NCBI RefSeq assembly: GCF_021043395.1
Contig: NZ_JAJNKE010000013.1
Span: forward strand, 26,725 to 90,724
Origin: Clostridium guangxiense
Lineage (GTDB): Bacteria > Bacillota > Clostridia > Clostridiales > Clostridiaceae
DNA length: 64,000 nucleotides
Reading direction: 5' to 3'
In this document: positions 18,761 to 28,409 of the stretch, piece by piece
Layout of the letters: every line of letters starts with the position of its first letter
Numbering within the stretch: the stretch's first letter is position 1
Notes under the pieces: model-generated
Seen by the model: the letters and a program-made list of their open reading frames with translations, nothing else
The model's database searches: none
Told to the model about the DNA's origin: nothing
Made by a program: the position numbers and the translations under genes

Positions 18761-18885
18761 TTTATTTATGATTTTAGTATATCTTTAACATTTTATTTTG
18801 TCAAATTTTTATTAGATTTTATGATAAAAACGATTTCATAGAAATATTTATTTACAGATATCGTTTTCTTTTTGATATAGTAATA

Positions 18886-18913
18886 TTGACAACAGACTTT
18901 TATATGATATAAT
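18886..18913 (+). promoter_or_regulatory. Sigma-A promoter of the NagE-type gene
   Basis: A perfect TTGACA and a perfect TATAAT are 16 bases apart, just before the RAT/terminator leader. Initiation looks strong and constitutive, leaving control to antitermination. Confidence 0.8.
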
Positions 18914-18922
18914 AATATTTGT

Positions 18923-18951
18923 CAGCGTGTTACCAACACGGGCAAGAGCTG
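18923..18951 (+). promoter_or_regulatory. RAT antiterminator site in the nagE leader
   Basis: CAGCGTGTTACC and CGGGCAAGAGCTG have the GTTAC and GGGCAA elements and the self-pairing ends (CAGC/GCTG) of a GlcT-type RAT hairpin. It overlaps the first arm of the terminator that follows, the standard arrangement for BglG-family control. GlcT encoded at 17275 is the obvious partner. Confidence 0.65.
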
Positions 18952-18982
18952 AAAAAGGGATACCTTTTTCAGCTCTTTTTTG
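18944..18982 (+). terminator. Leader terminator before the NagE-type gene
   Basis: AAGAGCTGAAAAAGG and CCTTTTTCAGCTCTT form a perfect 15-base stem with a GATA loop and a T-run, 70 bases before the start codon. It shares its 5' arm with the RAT site. Confidence 0.88.
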
Positions 18983-19051
18983 CTTAAAATAATGAGCGTA
19001 CGGCATTATTTTAAATATTCAATAATGTGATTATATGAGGAGGATTTTATT

Positions 19052-20482
19052 ATGGCTTCAAAAAGCAAAGCATTAGCAGCATGTCAAAAGTTGGGCAAGT
19101 CTCTTATGACGCCTATTGCAGTTCTTCCTGCAGCTGGTATTCTTTTAAGACTTGGACAAAAAGATGTTTTAAACATTTCATGGATGGCTTCTGCTGGTAA
19201 TGCTATTTTTAATAATTTACCAATAATATTTGCACTTGGAATTGCAGTTGGTTTTGCAGAGGAAAATAATGGTGTTGCTGGTCTTTCAGCAGCTGTTGGA
19301 TATTTTGTTTTAACAAATGTTGCTACTACTTTTAATAAGGCTATAAATTTAGGAGTACTTGGAGGTATCATAATTGGTATTTTGGCTGGTAATCTTTACA
19401 ACAAGTACAAAGCTATTAAACTCCCGGATTTCTTAGGTTTCTTTGGTGGAAAGCGTTTTGTTCCTATTGTTACTTCGGGTTGTTCTTTGATATTGGGTGT
19501 AATTTTTGGATATGTTTGGCCAGCAATTCAAGGAGGTATTAATGCTTTTGGTAATGCTATTGCTAATTTAGGAGCTTTTGGTGCTTTTATTTTTGGATTT
19601 TTAAATAGACTACTTATACCAGTTGGATTACATCAAGTATTAAATTCATTATTTTTGTTTACATTTGGTTCCTACAAAACTGCAGCTGGGAAAATAGTAA
19701 CTGGAGATTTAAACAGGTTCTATGCTTTAGATAAAACAGCTGGAACTTATATGACAGGATTTTTCCCTATTATGATGTTTGCACTTCCTGCTGCATGTTT
19801 AGCAATGATTACTGTTGCTAAAAAAGAGAATCGTAAGAAAGTTTCGGGTATGCTTTTGGGAATAGCTTTTACTGCATTTCTTACAGGTATAACTGAGCCA
19901 ATTGAATTTACATTTATGTTTTTATCACCAGTTTTATATTTTGTACATGCAGTTCTTACAGGTACTTCGATGGCGGTAACGGCGGCACTTGGAATTAAAT
20001 CTGGTTTTACATTTTCAGCGGGTTGTATAGATTATGTATTAAGTTATGGAATAGCAACAAAGCCTTTGTTATTAATTGTAGTAGGCTTAATATATGCTGT
20101 GATTTACTATTTTGTATTCTTATTTGTAATAACTAAATTTAATCTTCCTACTCCAGGAAGATTTGATGACATTGATGATGAGGAAGATGAAGTTTCAAGT
20201 TCTCCAGCATCTAATGGAGGTTCTGAACTTAGTGAAAGAGCTGCTAAAATATTAGAAGCGATAGGCGGTAAAGGAAACATCGATGTTCTTGATGCATGTG
20301 TAACTAGAATAAGACTTACGGTAAAGGATGGCAGCAAAATAAATGAAGCAAGATTAAAGAAATTAGGTGCGACAGGAGTTATGCGATTAGATGACAGCAA
20401 TGTACAAATAGTTGTTGGAACAATTGCAGATATTCTTGTTACACATATGAAGGAAATAATAAAATCACAATCATTAAAATAA
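19052..20482 (+). CDS. nagE: PTS EIICB component, N-acetylglucosamine (NagE) type
   Basis: A 476-residue glucose-family permease. The membrane EIIC domain (about residues 1-370) starts with KLGKSLMTPIAVLPAAGILL and contains FLTGITEPIEF. A charged linker follows (FDDIDDEEDEVSSS), then an EIIB domain (about 395-476) with the phosphocysteine in LDACVTRIR. It phosphorylates its sugar during uptake using a separate EIIA. The NagE-like EIIC sequence and the adjacent nag genes point to GlcNAc; glucose cannot be excluded. Expression is probably controlled by the RAT/terminator leader. Confidence 0.85.
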   Translation: MASKSKALAACQKLGKSLMTPIAVLPAAGILLRLGQKDVLNISWMASAGNAIFNNLPIIFALGIAVGFAEENNGVAGLSAAVGYFVLTNVATTFNKAINLGVLGGIIIGILAGNLYNKYKAIKLPDFLGFFGGKRFVPIVTSGCSLILGVIFGYVWPAIQGGINAFGNAIANLGAFGAFIFGFLNRLLIPVGLHQVLNSLFLFTFGSYKTAAGKIVTGDLNRFYALDKTAGTYMTGFFPIMMFALPAACLAMITVAKKENRKKVSGMLLGIAFTAFLTGITEPIEFTFMFLSPVLYFVHAVLTGTSMAVTAALGIKSGFTFSAGCIDYVLSYGIATKPLLLIVVGLIYAVIYYFVFLFVITKFNLPTPGRFDDIDDEEDEVSSSPASNGGSELSERAAKILEAIGGKGNIDVLDACVTRIRLTVKDGSKINEARLKKLGATGVMRLDDSNVQIVVGTIADILVTHMKEIIKSQSLK

Positions 20483-20492
20483 TATATTCATT

Positions 20493-20801
20493 AACGAGGC
20501 TGTCGTATTAAATATAAAAAATTCCAAATTAATTGAAGTGAAGGGTTTTGACTTCACTTCGCTCGTTAAAAGACTAACTTTTTCATATAAATGAAAAGTG
20601 AAGGGTTTCACGATGCTTTGCACGTAAAAGGTGAACTTTTTTATCTTAGATAAAAAAGTTCACTTTTGACAAGCAAAGCTATGTCAAATCCTTCACTTTT
20701 CGCGTAGGTGAAAAAGTTAGTTTTTTAACGAACGGGGCGAGTTAAAACCCTTCACTATTATGCTACTTCATAATTTTTTTAGTGCGACAGCCCCGTTTTT
20801 A
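20493..20801. repeat. Giant intergenic palindrome (about 300 bp)
   Basis: The ends CGAGGCTGTCG and CGACAGCCCCG pair. Further in, GTGAAGGGTTTTGAC-type, AAAGACTAACTTTTTCA-type and GTGAACTTTTTTATC-type arms find their complements in reverse order around the loop TTAG. The final arm is followed by TTTTT, so it probably also terminates nagE. There is no gene in this stretch. A GTGAAGG motif recurs on both arms, as in the family A palindromes. Confidence 0.8.
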
Positions 20802-20964
20802 TATGCTTAAATTAATTCAAAACGATAGATAGGTATTCCTAATAATAGCATAATTTGATACACTTAGAGATAAGATAAACAATAAGCATAAAGCAATAAA
20901 TAAGAAAGGGGAGAATTAATGAGGGAATAATGTTTATATTATAATCTCTTATTATAAATATAAA

Positions 20965-21372
20965 ATGGATAATGAAGTTGTTCTTATAGAAGTATTTGGA
21001 TTAAACAGAGAAAGAGAGTGCGTACATGAAAACGGTGGTTCCTGCAGCGGCTGTAGTGGGTGTGGAAGTTCATCCTCGTGCTTTGGACATTCTGACTGTG
21101 AAGGAAATAAAAATATGTTTTTAATGTATAAAGAGCTTATAGAATATATTAAAAACACGGACCTAGCTAATAAAATTGAAATAGAATTTATAGATACAGA
21201 TAAAATTGATATAGATAAATACGATTATTTGCAGGAGGCTTTTAAAAAGAAATTTATGCTGCCTATAGTTGCAATAAATGAGACTGTAAGATTTTATGGC
21301 GGAGTACCAAATAAGCTTATTTATAAAGAAGTTGAAAAAGAATTAGATAGCAGTGAAACCTTTAATAGATAA
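20965..21372 (+). CDS. Cys-rich thioredoxin-fold-like protein, copy 1
   Basis: A 135-residue protein of unknown function. Residues 1-50 carry a cysteine cluster (ECVHENGGSCSGCSGCGSS, then CFGHSDC). The rest reads like a thioredoxin-type half: a helix (MYKELIEYIKN), a strand (EIEFIDTDKI), MLPIVAINE like a cis-proline loop, and a final helix. Metal, Fe-S or thiol chemistry is possible but unproven. It differs at only a few residues from the copy at 30107, but its upstream region has no ribosome site before this ATG, unlike copy 2, so translation may be poor. Confidence 0.6.
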   Translation: MDNEVVLIEVFGLNRERECVHENGGSCSGCSGCGSSSSCFGHSDCEGNKNMFLMYKELIEYIKNTDLANKIEIEFIDTDKIDIDKYDYLQEAFKKKFMLPIVAINETVRFYGGVPNKLIYKEVEKELDSSETFNR

Positions 21373-21549
21373 ACAAGCTGAAAGAATTAATATCAAATTC
21401 ATCATTACCTCACGAAAAATACACTGTTAACGAGATTTTACAATAAAAATAATGATAAATTGTTTAAATGATGAACTATAAATATTCACGCCAAAATTCC
21501 GTAGGAACAGAGGAATTTTTTTAACGTAACGAAGTATTGTTACTTCACA
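21373..21549. repeat. Partial family C repeat, inverted
   Basis: After a short family-A-like piece (TAAACAAGCTGAAAG), the sequence is the reverse complement of 6630-6760, with matches such as AAAATTCCGTAGGAACAGAG, ending in TTGTTACTTCAC. The nagR-type operator of the next gene begins two bases later. There is no gene here. Confidence 0.7.
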
Positions 21550-21551
21550 GA

Positions 21552-21588
21552 TTGGTATATACAATATGTCAATATGAAGATATAATGA
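21552..21588 (+). promoter_or_regulatory. Second copy of the NagR-type operator
   Basis: It repeats the block seen at 13511, TTGGTATATACAATATGTC, followed by the same AT-rich -10 region. It is intact although the genes behind it are broken. Confidence 0.55.
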
Positions 21589-21618
21589 TATTATAAATTT
21601 AGCCTAGGGGGTAGTATC

Positions 21619-22349
21619 TTGAGAAAAATATCAAAATTAGATCCAATCCCCCTGCACTATCAGCTTAAAACAATTCTTTTAGAAATGATTGAAAATGAAG
21701 AACTTAAGCCTGGAGATATGATACCCACTGAAAGGGAGCTTTGTGATATTCAAGGAGTAAGTAGAATGACCATAAATAAGGCTATAATGTCACTTGTAAA
21801 TGAAGGGGTGTTGTATAAAAAGCAGGGCAGAGGAACATTTGTTGCAAAACCTAAAGAAAAGCAGGAGATATATAGACTTAAAAGTTTTACAGAGGAAATG
21901 AATGAAAAAGGATTGACTACTTCAACTAAAATTATATCTTTTGAGGTAAAGGAAGCTACTAAGAAAAATAAAAGTGTGCTTAAAATTGCGGAGGAGTTTA
22001 ATAAAGTAATAGAAATAAGAAGACTTAGAATGACTGAGAAAGATCCTGTGGCAATTGAAACTGTGTGGATTCCAGAATATTTATTTAAAGGGATGACAGC
22101 AGATATGATTGAGGGAAAATCCCTTTATGATATATTTAATCAGCAGTATAATTATCATCCTAAAAAGCAAGGTAAACCATTGAACCTATAAGCTTAAGCG
22201 AATTTGAAGCTAAGCTTTTAAATCAGGAGGAGAATGCACTGGCACTTATGTTTAAAAGAATTACACATGCGGAAAATGATATTCCTATTGAATATACAAA
22301 TACTATAAATAGAAGTGATAAATATGAGTACGAAATACTTTTAACATAA
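21619..22349 (+). pseudogene. GntR/NagR paralogue, frameshifted
   Basis: The first 183 or so codons closely follow the regulator at 13578, including the TTG start and the winged helix. In the A-run near 22160 one A is missing compared with copy 1. The frame shifts and stops at 22191 after KPLNL. The matching C-terminal part of the UTRA domain continues in another frame to 22349. A protein with DNA-binding domain and partial effector domain could still be made; whether it binds DNA is unknown. Confidence 0.85.
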
Positions 22350-22370
22350 AAAGCTATTGGGGTGAGCTGC

Positions 22371-23666
22371 ATGGAAGAAAGAAATATGAATACAATAAAT
22401 TTAGACAATTTAAGTACATTTGAGATATTAAAAAAGATAAATGAAGAGGATAAAAAAGTTGCTAATGTTGTTGAAAATGAACTCCCAAGTATAGAGAAGG
22501 CGGTTGATATAATTGTAGAAGGTTTTAAAAATGGAGGAGGACTCTTTTATGTAGGAAGCGGGAGTAGTGGGAAAATTGGTGTTATAGATGCATCAGAATG
22601 TCCGCCGACCTTTGGTGTTGATGATTCCATGGTCCAAGGAATTATATCAGGTGGAGATAATGCTTTAAGCGGATGGCTTGAAGAAACAGAAGATGATGGA
22701 GATTTAGCAGTAAAAGATCTCAAAGAAAAAGGTACAAATGAAAATGATGTTGTTGTTGGAATTACTGCAAGTGGAAATACACCTTATGTAAATAGTGCTA
22801 TAGAATACTCAAATGAAATTGGATGTAAAACCATTGGAGTTGTTTGTTCCAAGGGAATGCTAGCTGTATATAGAAAACTTCTTGGGGCATCAGTTATAGG
22901 TGCACACCTTGAAGGACCGTTTATAAGTGAAAAATATAGAGGTGCTCAAAAGAGTGATTATATAATAAAACCAAGCTACGATTTCATTGAAAGGTATAAA
23001 GATATTATAAAAATTATAACAATGGCCCCAGAGGAAGATGATGAATTTAATTTTATAAAAAAAGTAAAGGAAAGTACTGATATAGTGTTATCTATAGGTC
23101 ATTCTGATGCGACTTATGAAGAAGCTATAGAAGCAATTAGATGTGGAGTAAACCATATTACTCATCTTTTTAGTGCTATGTCACCTTTAAATCATAGGAA
23201 GCCTAGGGTTGTAGGTGCTGCTTTTAATAGTGATGCTGCTTGCCAAGTTATAGCTGATAAAATCCACATACATCCTCAAATTTTTAGCATGCTTTTAAAA
23301 ATTAAAGGTAAAGAAAAAGTAATACTTATAACTGATTGTATGAGGGCAGGTGGTCTTGAAGATGGAGTTTCCGAACTTGGAGGTCAAATGGTTTTTGTGA
23401 AAGATAATTCTGCAAGACTGAGAGATGGTACACTTGCTGGAAGCATATTAACTCTTAATAAGGCTATTAAAAATATATATGAAAATACGAATTTAGCACT
23501 AAATGAGGCTGTTAACTTAGCAACAATAAATCCAGCAAGAAGTATAAGAATTGATGATAGGAAAGGCAGCCTTGAAAATGGTAAGGATGCCGATATAACC
23601 ATATTTAACGATGAACTTGAGGTTGTTGAAACCATAGTTGGTGGAAGAATAGTATATGAAAATTAA
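22371..23666 (+). pseudogene. murQ-nagA deletion chimera
   Basis: One open frame of 431 codons joins about the first 163 residues of a MurQ copy (with YVGSGSSGKIGV) to a NagA copy from about residue 112 (starting near ASVIGAHLEGPF) to its end. Against the intact operon this equals a deletion of about 0.73 kb that happened to keep frame. MurQ loses its second half and NagA loses the HxH metal ligands, so neither activity is expected. The ATG at 22371 matches the MurQ start. Confidence 0.85.
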
Positions 23667-23682
23667 TTTGGAGGTGTTTTAA

Positions 23683-24118
23683 TTGAGAATAATAAGTGTA
23701 GATAATTATGATGAAATGAGCAAAAAGGCGGCGAGTATGGTTGCAAGTCAGATGATACTAAAGCATGACAGTGTGTTAGGGCTTGCTACGGGGGAGACTC
23801 CAACGGGCATGTATAAAGAGCTTATAAAATTATATGATGATGAAGAATGTTTAGATTATGATGAGAAGATTAAAGCATCAGGAGGAATTGATATTCAAGT
23901 TCTTGGAATGGGTACCTAAGTCAGCGCTAAGTATGGGAATAAAAACAATAATGCAATCTAAAGTTATAGTACTTCTTGCAAACGGAGAAGCTAAAGCTGA
24001 GGTGATTTATAAAACTATTAATGGTAAGATATGTCCAGAGGCTCCAGCTTCAATTTTGCAGCTTCATAATAATGTTAATATTATAGTTGATAAAGCTGCT
24101 GCTAAATTGCTTTTTTAG
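23683..24118 (+). pseudogene. nagB paralogue with two internal deletions
   Basis: The start (TTG behind GGAGG) and ends match nagB at 16375. One deletion removes 171 bases (57 codons, in frame) between two GATAAAGAA repeats of the parent sequence. A second removes 122 bases between AGGTG repeats, shifts the frame and creates a stop at 23919. The catalytic loop and GHIGFNEP are lost. Confidence 0.87.
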
Positions 24119-24166
24119 TAATTTAGCTTTAGTGAGGGATTTTCTACCGTACAGGGGGGGATTTTA

Positions 24167-26071
24167 TTGCTGAATGAAAGAAGAGAAAAAATTATAACTC
24201 TGCTTAAAAATAATAAAAACTGGATTACTGGTAAGGAAATGTCTCAAGTTTTAAATGTTTCAGATCGTACTATTAGATCCGATATTTCGCACATTAATAT
24301 TTATTATGATAATATTCTGATAGAGTCTGATAATCGAAAAGGCTATCACTTAAATAAGAGAATATTGTCAAGTATGAGCAATCATTCAGAAAATATAATT
24401 CCACAGACATCCTTTCAAAGGTGTTTCTATATTGTACATGAATTATTATTTAAGAAAAATGAGCTTAACTTGATTTATGCAATGAACAGATTATTTATTA
24501 GCAATTCTTCAATGGAAAACGATTTAAAGGAAATAAAAAAAATGTTAGAAGTATATCCTACACTTAAGCTTATAAGGCATAAAAACTATATATCCATAGA
24601 AGGAAATGAAGAAAATAAAAGAGAGCTTTATATAAATTTACTTAAAAAAAAGATGAGAAAAAATTATCTTAATTTGGATTTCTTAGCTACTTTATTTTCT
24701 AATTTGAATTTTTTCTCCATAAAAGAATTGCTAGAAAATATATTAAATAAATATAAGCTTAATATTAGGGAAATGGAACTACCAACTATTATGGCATATG
24801 TTGGAGTAGCAATTGAACGTATGCTTTACTGTAATTATATACAGACGCATAACATAAACAAAAATATATCTATTGGTATAGAACTTTCTGTATCTAAGGA
24901 ATTTTATCAAAGTATGTCGAAAAACTTAAATATTATCCTAGATGAAAATGAAAGCTTTTATTTAGCATTTTTATTATGTGGAAAATTAAAAGCTCAAAGG
25001 TGCGAAAATGAAATTTTACAGGATTCTAACTGTATGGTTAATCAATTAGTAAATACTATTTTGAAAAATATATATATTCAGTTTGATGTTGATTTAAGAG
25101 AAGATGAAGATTTGAAGGAAGGGTTATCTGCACATATTCTTCAGCTTCTTGAACGAAAGAAAAATAATGTTAATATTTGCAATTTATTCTTGGATGAATT
25201 AAAGTATAAATATCCTTTCTTTTTTGAAATGAGTGTTTGTGTGGGAAAGATTATAGAGGAACATTTAAATGTAACTATTGATGAAATTGATATCAGTTTT
25301 ATTGAACAGCATCTTGGGGCAGCATTGGAAAGAATAAATTCTAAAAGTAAATACAAAGTAATTTTGATAAATCCCAATAATCAAGCTTTGTCAAGTTTAT
25401 GTCAAAAAAAAATAGAGAGTATATTCCATGAGCGAATGATAATAGTTAAGTCAATGAATTACTTTGAGAAAAAAGAAATTATTAAGATAGAACCTGATTT
25501 AATTCTTACTACATTGTCTCTAGAGCATAATCTTAATATTTTAACAGTTCAGATTTCCATTTTTATTAATTCACAAGATGAAATTAAAATTTTTCAAGCT
25601 TTAAATTTGATGGATGGGATTAGGTTCAAAGATAAATTTGTTGTTAGTTTTAAAAATATGATTGAACCTAGATTCTTCTATTTGGATCTTGATATTAATG
25701 CACCAGAGGAAGTTCTAACATTTATGAGTAATGAACTTTATAATGCTGGTTATGTGGATAAAGAGTTTAAAGAATCTGTATTAAAACGAGAAGAGCTTTC
25801 CCCTACATCTTTTATTTACTCTTTTGCAATTCCACATCCTATAAAATCAATGAGTAGAGAGTCTAAAATTTCAGTGGCTGTGCTTAAGAAACCAATACAA
25901 TGGGGAAAGTTTCAAGTAAAACTAGTTTTACTTTTGTCTATTCAAAAAAATAGTGAAAAAATAATGAGAACATTTTTTGATTGGTTCATTTATATAGTAA
26001 GTGATTCCCAAAAGCTTTCTTGCCTCATGAAAATTAAGAGTTATGATGATTTTATTAATCAGATTATTTAA
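24167..26071 (+). CDS. BglG/MtlR-type PRD regulator with C-terminal EIIA domain
   Basis: A 634-residue regulator starting at TTG behind a run of seven G. Domains: HTH (about residues 1-60, with VLNVSDRTIRSDI), a second DNA-binding segment (about 85-150), two PRDs (about 180-400, second near ISFIEQHLGAALERI), a degenerate EIIB-like part that lacks an obvious phosphocysteine loop, and a C-terminal EIIA-like domain with AIPHP near residue 560. It precedes the lactose-family PTS genes and is separated from them by a terminator, so it probably activates that operon in response to its substrate. Confidence 0.82.
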   Translation: MLNERREKIITLLKNNKNWITGKEMSQVLNVSDRTIRSDISHINIYYDNILIESDNRKGYHLNKRILSSMSNHSENIIPQTSFQRCFYIVHELLFKKNELNLIYAMNRLFISNSSMENDLKEIKKMLEVYPTLKLIRHKNYISIEGNEENKRELYINLLKKKMRKNYLNLDFLATLFSNLNFFSIKELLENILNKYKLNIREMELPTIMAYVGVAIERMLYCNYIQTHNINKNISIGIELSVSKEFYQSMSKNLNIILDENESFYLAFLLCGKLKAQRCENEILQDSNCMVNQLVNTILKNIYIQFDVDLREDEDLKEGLSAHILQLLERKKNNVNICNLFLDELKYKYPFFFEMSVCVGKIIEEHLNVTIDEIDISFIEQHLGAALERINSKSKYKVILINPNNQALSSLCQKKIESIFHERMIIVKSMNYFEKKEIIKIEPDLILTTLSLEHNLNILTVQISIFINSQDEIKIFQALNLMDGIRFKDKFVVSFKNMIEPRFFYLDLDINAPEEVLTFMSNELYNAGYVDKEFKESVLKREELSPTSFIYSFAIPHPIKSMSRESKISVAVLKKPIQWGKFQVKLVLLLSIQKNSEKIMRTFFDWFIYIVSDSQKLSCLMKIKSYDDFINQII

Positions 26072-26078
26072 TAAAAGG

Positions 26079-26127
26079 TTGTTGCATTAATAGTTAATTT
26101 TTATTTAATGCAACAGCTATTTTTTAT
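26079..26127 (+). terminator. Terminator after the PRD regulator
   Basis: GTTGCATTAA and TTAATGCAAC form a stem with an AT-rich loop, followed by TATTTTTTAT. Confidence 0.7.
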
Positions 26128-26240
26128 ATTTTAGTAAAATTACTTCCTAGTAGTAGGAAGAAAAATTGGAAGCATTTTACATAGAACCGTATATAATTAA
26201 AGTATAACAAGAAATTAAAACTAGAAAATAGGAGGTTACT

Positions 26241-26564
26241 ATGGAAGAGTTGGAGTTATTTTGCTTTAAACTTATTTCTGCTGCAGGAACAGCAAGATCT
26301 TGTAATATTGAAGCAATAAAAGAAGCTAAAAAGGGAAATTTTAAAAAAGCGGAAGAATTAATGAAGGAAGGCAAAAAAAATTATTTAAGTGCTCACGAGG
26401 TGCATAATGAACTTCTTAAGCTTAAAAGTGATAAAGAGGAGAATAGCAGTTTAACTTTAGTTATGCATGCTGAAGATCAACTAATGAGTGCAGAAATGTT
26501 AGCTATATTATCTGAGGAATTTATTAGCACTTATAAGAAATTGTTTCATTTAGAGAATAAGTAA
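26241..26564 (+). CDS. PTS lactose/cellobiose-family EIIA
   Basis: A 107-residue three-helix EIIA of the LacF/CelC type. The phospho-histidine is in VMHAEDQLMSAEM near residue 75. It takes phosphate from HPr for the EIIB encoded next. The ribosome site is AGGAGG. With the EIIB and EIIC genes and mupG it forms one operon. The substrate could be chitobiose, cellobiose or a cell-wall disaccharide; the context favours the last. Confidence 0.88.
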   Translation: MEELELFCFKLISAAGTARSCNIEAIKEAKKGNFKKAEELMKEGKKNYLSAHEVHNELLKLKSDKEENSSLTLVMHAEDQLMSAEMLAILSEEFISTYKKLFHLENK

Positions 26565-26616
26565 ATTAAAATTTTATTATTTAATAAAATTTAAAATAAG
26601 AAGGGAGATATTAATT

Positions 26617-26937
26617 ATGAAGAAAATTTACTTATTTTGTAGTGCAGGAATGTCTACAAGTTTGCTTGCAAGTAATATGCAAAAGTTAGCCGAAGATCAT
26701 AATTTAAATGTTGAAGTCAAAGCTTTTTCTATCGCACGTATCGATGAGGTATATGATAAAGAACATCCTAATTGTATTTTGCTGGGACCTCAAGTTGGAT
26801 TTGCCTATGAGGATATTAAAGAAAAATATAAAAAATTAAATATTCCAGTAGGGCTTATTGATTCTAATGATTATGGAACATTAAATGGTGGAAATGTGTT
26901 AAGATTAGCATCAAACTTGTTGAAAAAAGGTGCCTAA
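26617..26937 (+). CDS. PTS lactose/cellobiose-family EIIB
   Basis: A 106-residue EIIB with the phosphocysteine in LFCSAGMSTSLLA near residue 8 and the usual GPQVGFAYEDIK region. It accepts phosphate from EIIA and phosphorylates the sugar in the EIIC channel. It is 30 bases before the EIIC gene. Confidence 0.9.
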   Translation: MKKIYLFCSAGMSTSLLASNMQKLAEDHNLNVEVKAFSIARIDEVYDKEHPNCILLGPQVGFAYEDIKEKYKKLNIPVGLIDSNDYGTLNGGNVLRLASNLLKKGA

Positions 26938-26967
26938 GTAATTAATTAAAATAGGAGGATAATTGTT

Positions 26968-28326
26968 ATGAAAAGAAGCTTTATGAACAAATTAGAATCA
27001 AAGTTAATGCCAGTTGCTCAAGCAATAAGTAGAAACAAATATCTTATATCTATTCGTGATGGATTTCTAATTAGTATGCCACTTTTAGTAGTCGGATCAA
27101 TGTTCTTGCTTATTTCAAATTTTCCAATTCAGCCATGGATTGATCTATTAAAAAATTCAACATTTAATGGATTATCAATTTCATCTTATTTTTCTAATGT
27201 AACGAATGCAACTTTTTCAATTATGGCAATATTTATTGTAATTGGTATCGGATATAATTATGCTAAACAGGAAAAAACAAGCGCGATATTTGGAGCAGTT
27301 GTTGCTATTTTAAGCTGGTTTATGCTTATGCCGTTCAGTACTTCGTATATGCCTAAAGGTGCAAAGGAGGCAGTTCAAGTCGCTAGTATACCTTTCGACT
27401 GGGTTGGATCAAAAGGTATATTTATAGGAATTATATGTGCATTTGTTTCTGTTAAAATCTATAAATGGGTAGAAGGTAAAGGTTGGACAATAAAAATGCC
27501 CAAAGGTGTTCCAACCACAGTTGGACAATCATTTGCATCATTATTTCCAATAGGTTTGGTGATTATTATATTCCTTATTGTCAGAATTCTTTTTTCATTA
27601 ACACCATGGGGAAATGCCTTTGATTTTATTTATAAAATTTTACAGTTACCTATGCAAAAAGTTGGAGATTCACTAGGAGCTATGATGGGAGTATATTTCT
27701 TTGCACATGTTTTATGGCTTTTTGGTATTCATGGAACGAATATCACAGATTCAGTTTTTAGACCAATACTTTATGCATTATCTGCAGAAAATTTAAAAGC
27801 TCTTCAGGCCGGACAACCTTTACCTCATATTATAAATCAGCAGTTTCAGGATTTATTCGCAACTTATGGAGGCGCCGGATCAGCACTTTCTATGATAATA
27901 GCTATGTTTGCATTCTGTAAATCTAAGCGAATTAAGGAATTGGGCAAATTATCAATAATACCTAGTATATTTGGTATAAATGAACCTGTTATTTTTGGAT
28001 TGCCAGTTGTATTGAATCCTATTATAGCTATTCCATTTATTCTTGTACCAATGGTTAATATCGTCGTTTGCTATATAACAATGTATATTAAATTAGTTCC
28101 CATTTGCAATGGTGTTATTATGCCATGGACGACGCCACCAGTTATTTCAGGGTTTTTATCATCTGGATGGCAGGGAGCAATATTACAGTTATTCCTAATT
28201 GCTCTTGGAGTGTTTATATACTATCCATTCATAAAAACGATAGATAGGCAATATTTGAAAGATGAAACTGAAGCTGAAAGTAAGCCAGATGACAATAATG
28301 TTTCTTTAGATGATTTAACATTTTAA
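26968..28326 (+). CDS. PTS lactose/cellobiose-family EIIC permease
   Basis: A 452-residue membrane permease with about ten hydrophobic segments. It contains family motifs such as FLISMPLLVVGSMFLL, LWLFGIHGTNI and GINEPVIFGLPVVLNP. It moves and, with EIIB, phosphorylates a beta-linked disaccharide. mupG directly downstream suggests the imported sugar may be MurNAc-GlcNAc or a relative; CelB-type chitobiose or cellobiose uptake is the alternative. Confidence 0.88.
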   Translation: MKRSFMNKLESKLMPVAQAISRNKYLISIRDGFLISMPLLVVGSMFLLISNFPIQPWIDLLKNSTFNGLSISSYFSNVTNATFSIMAIFIVIGIGYNYAKQEKTSAIFGAVVAILSWFMLMPFSTSYMPKGAKEAVQVASIPFDWVGSKGIFIGIICAFVSVKIYKWVEGKGWTIKMPKGVPTTVGQSFASLFPIGLVIIIFLIVRILFSLTPWGNAFDFIYKILQLPMQKVGDSLGAMMGVYFFAHVLWLFGIHGTNITDSVFRPILYALSAENLKALQAGQPLPHIINQQFQDLFATYGGAGSALSMIIAMFAFCKSKRIKELGKLSIIPSIFGINEPVIFGLPVVLNPIIAIPFILVPMVNIVVCYITMYIKLVPICNGVIMPWTTPPVISGFLSSGWQGAILQLFLIALGVFIYYPFIKTIDRQYLKDETEAESKPDDNNVSLDDLTF

Positions 28327-28409
28327 AAAAATATTTAAAGTTAATAGGAAAATTTCTATTTTTAATATTTGCGAAGAAGGAATAGGAAATGGAAGGTAGG
28401 TAAATTATA

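Noticed and set aside
24119..24166. Run of seven G before the PRD regulator as a G-quadruplex or special site
   Set aside because: A single G-run cannot form a quadruplex; it most simply serves as the ribosome site before the TTG start.
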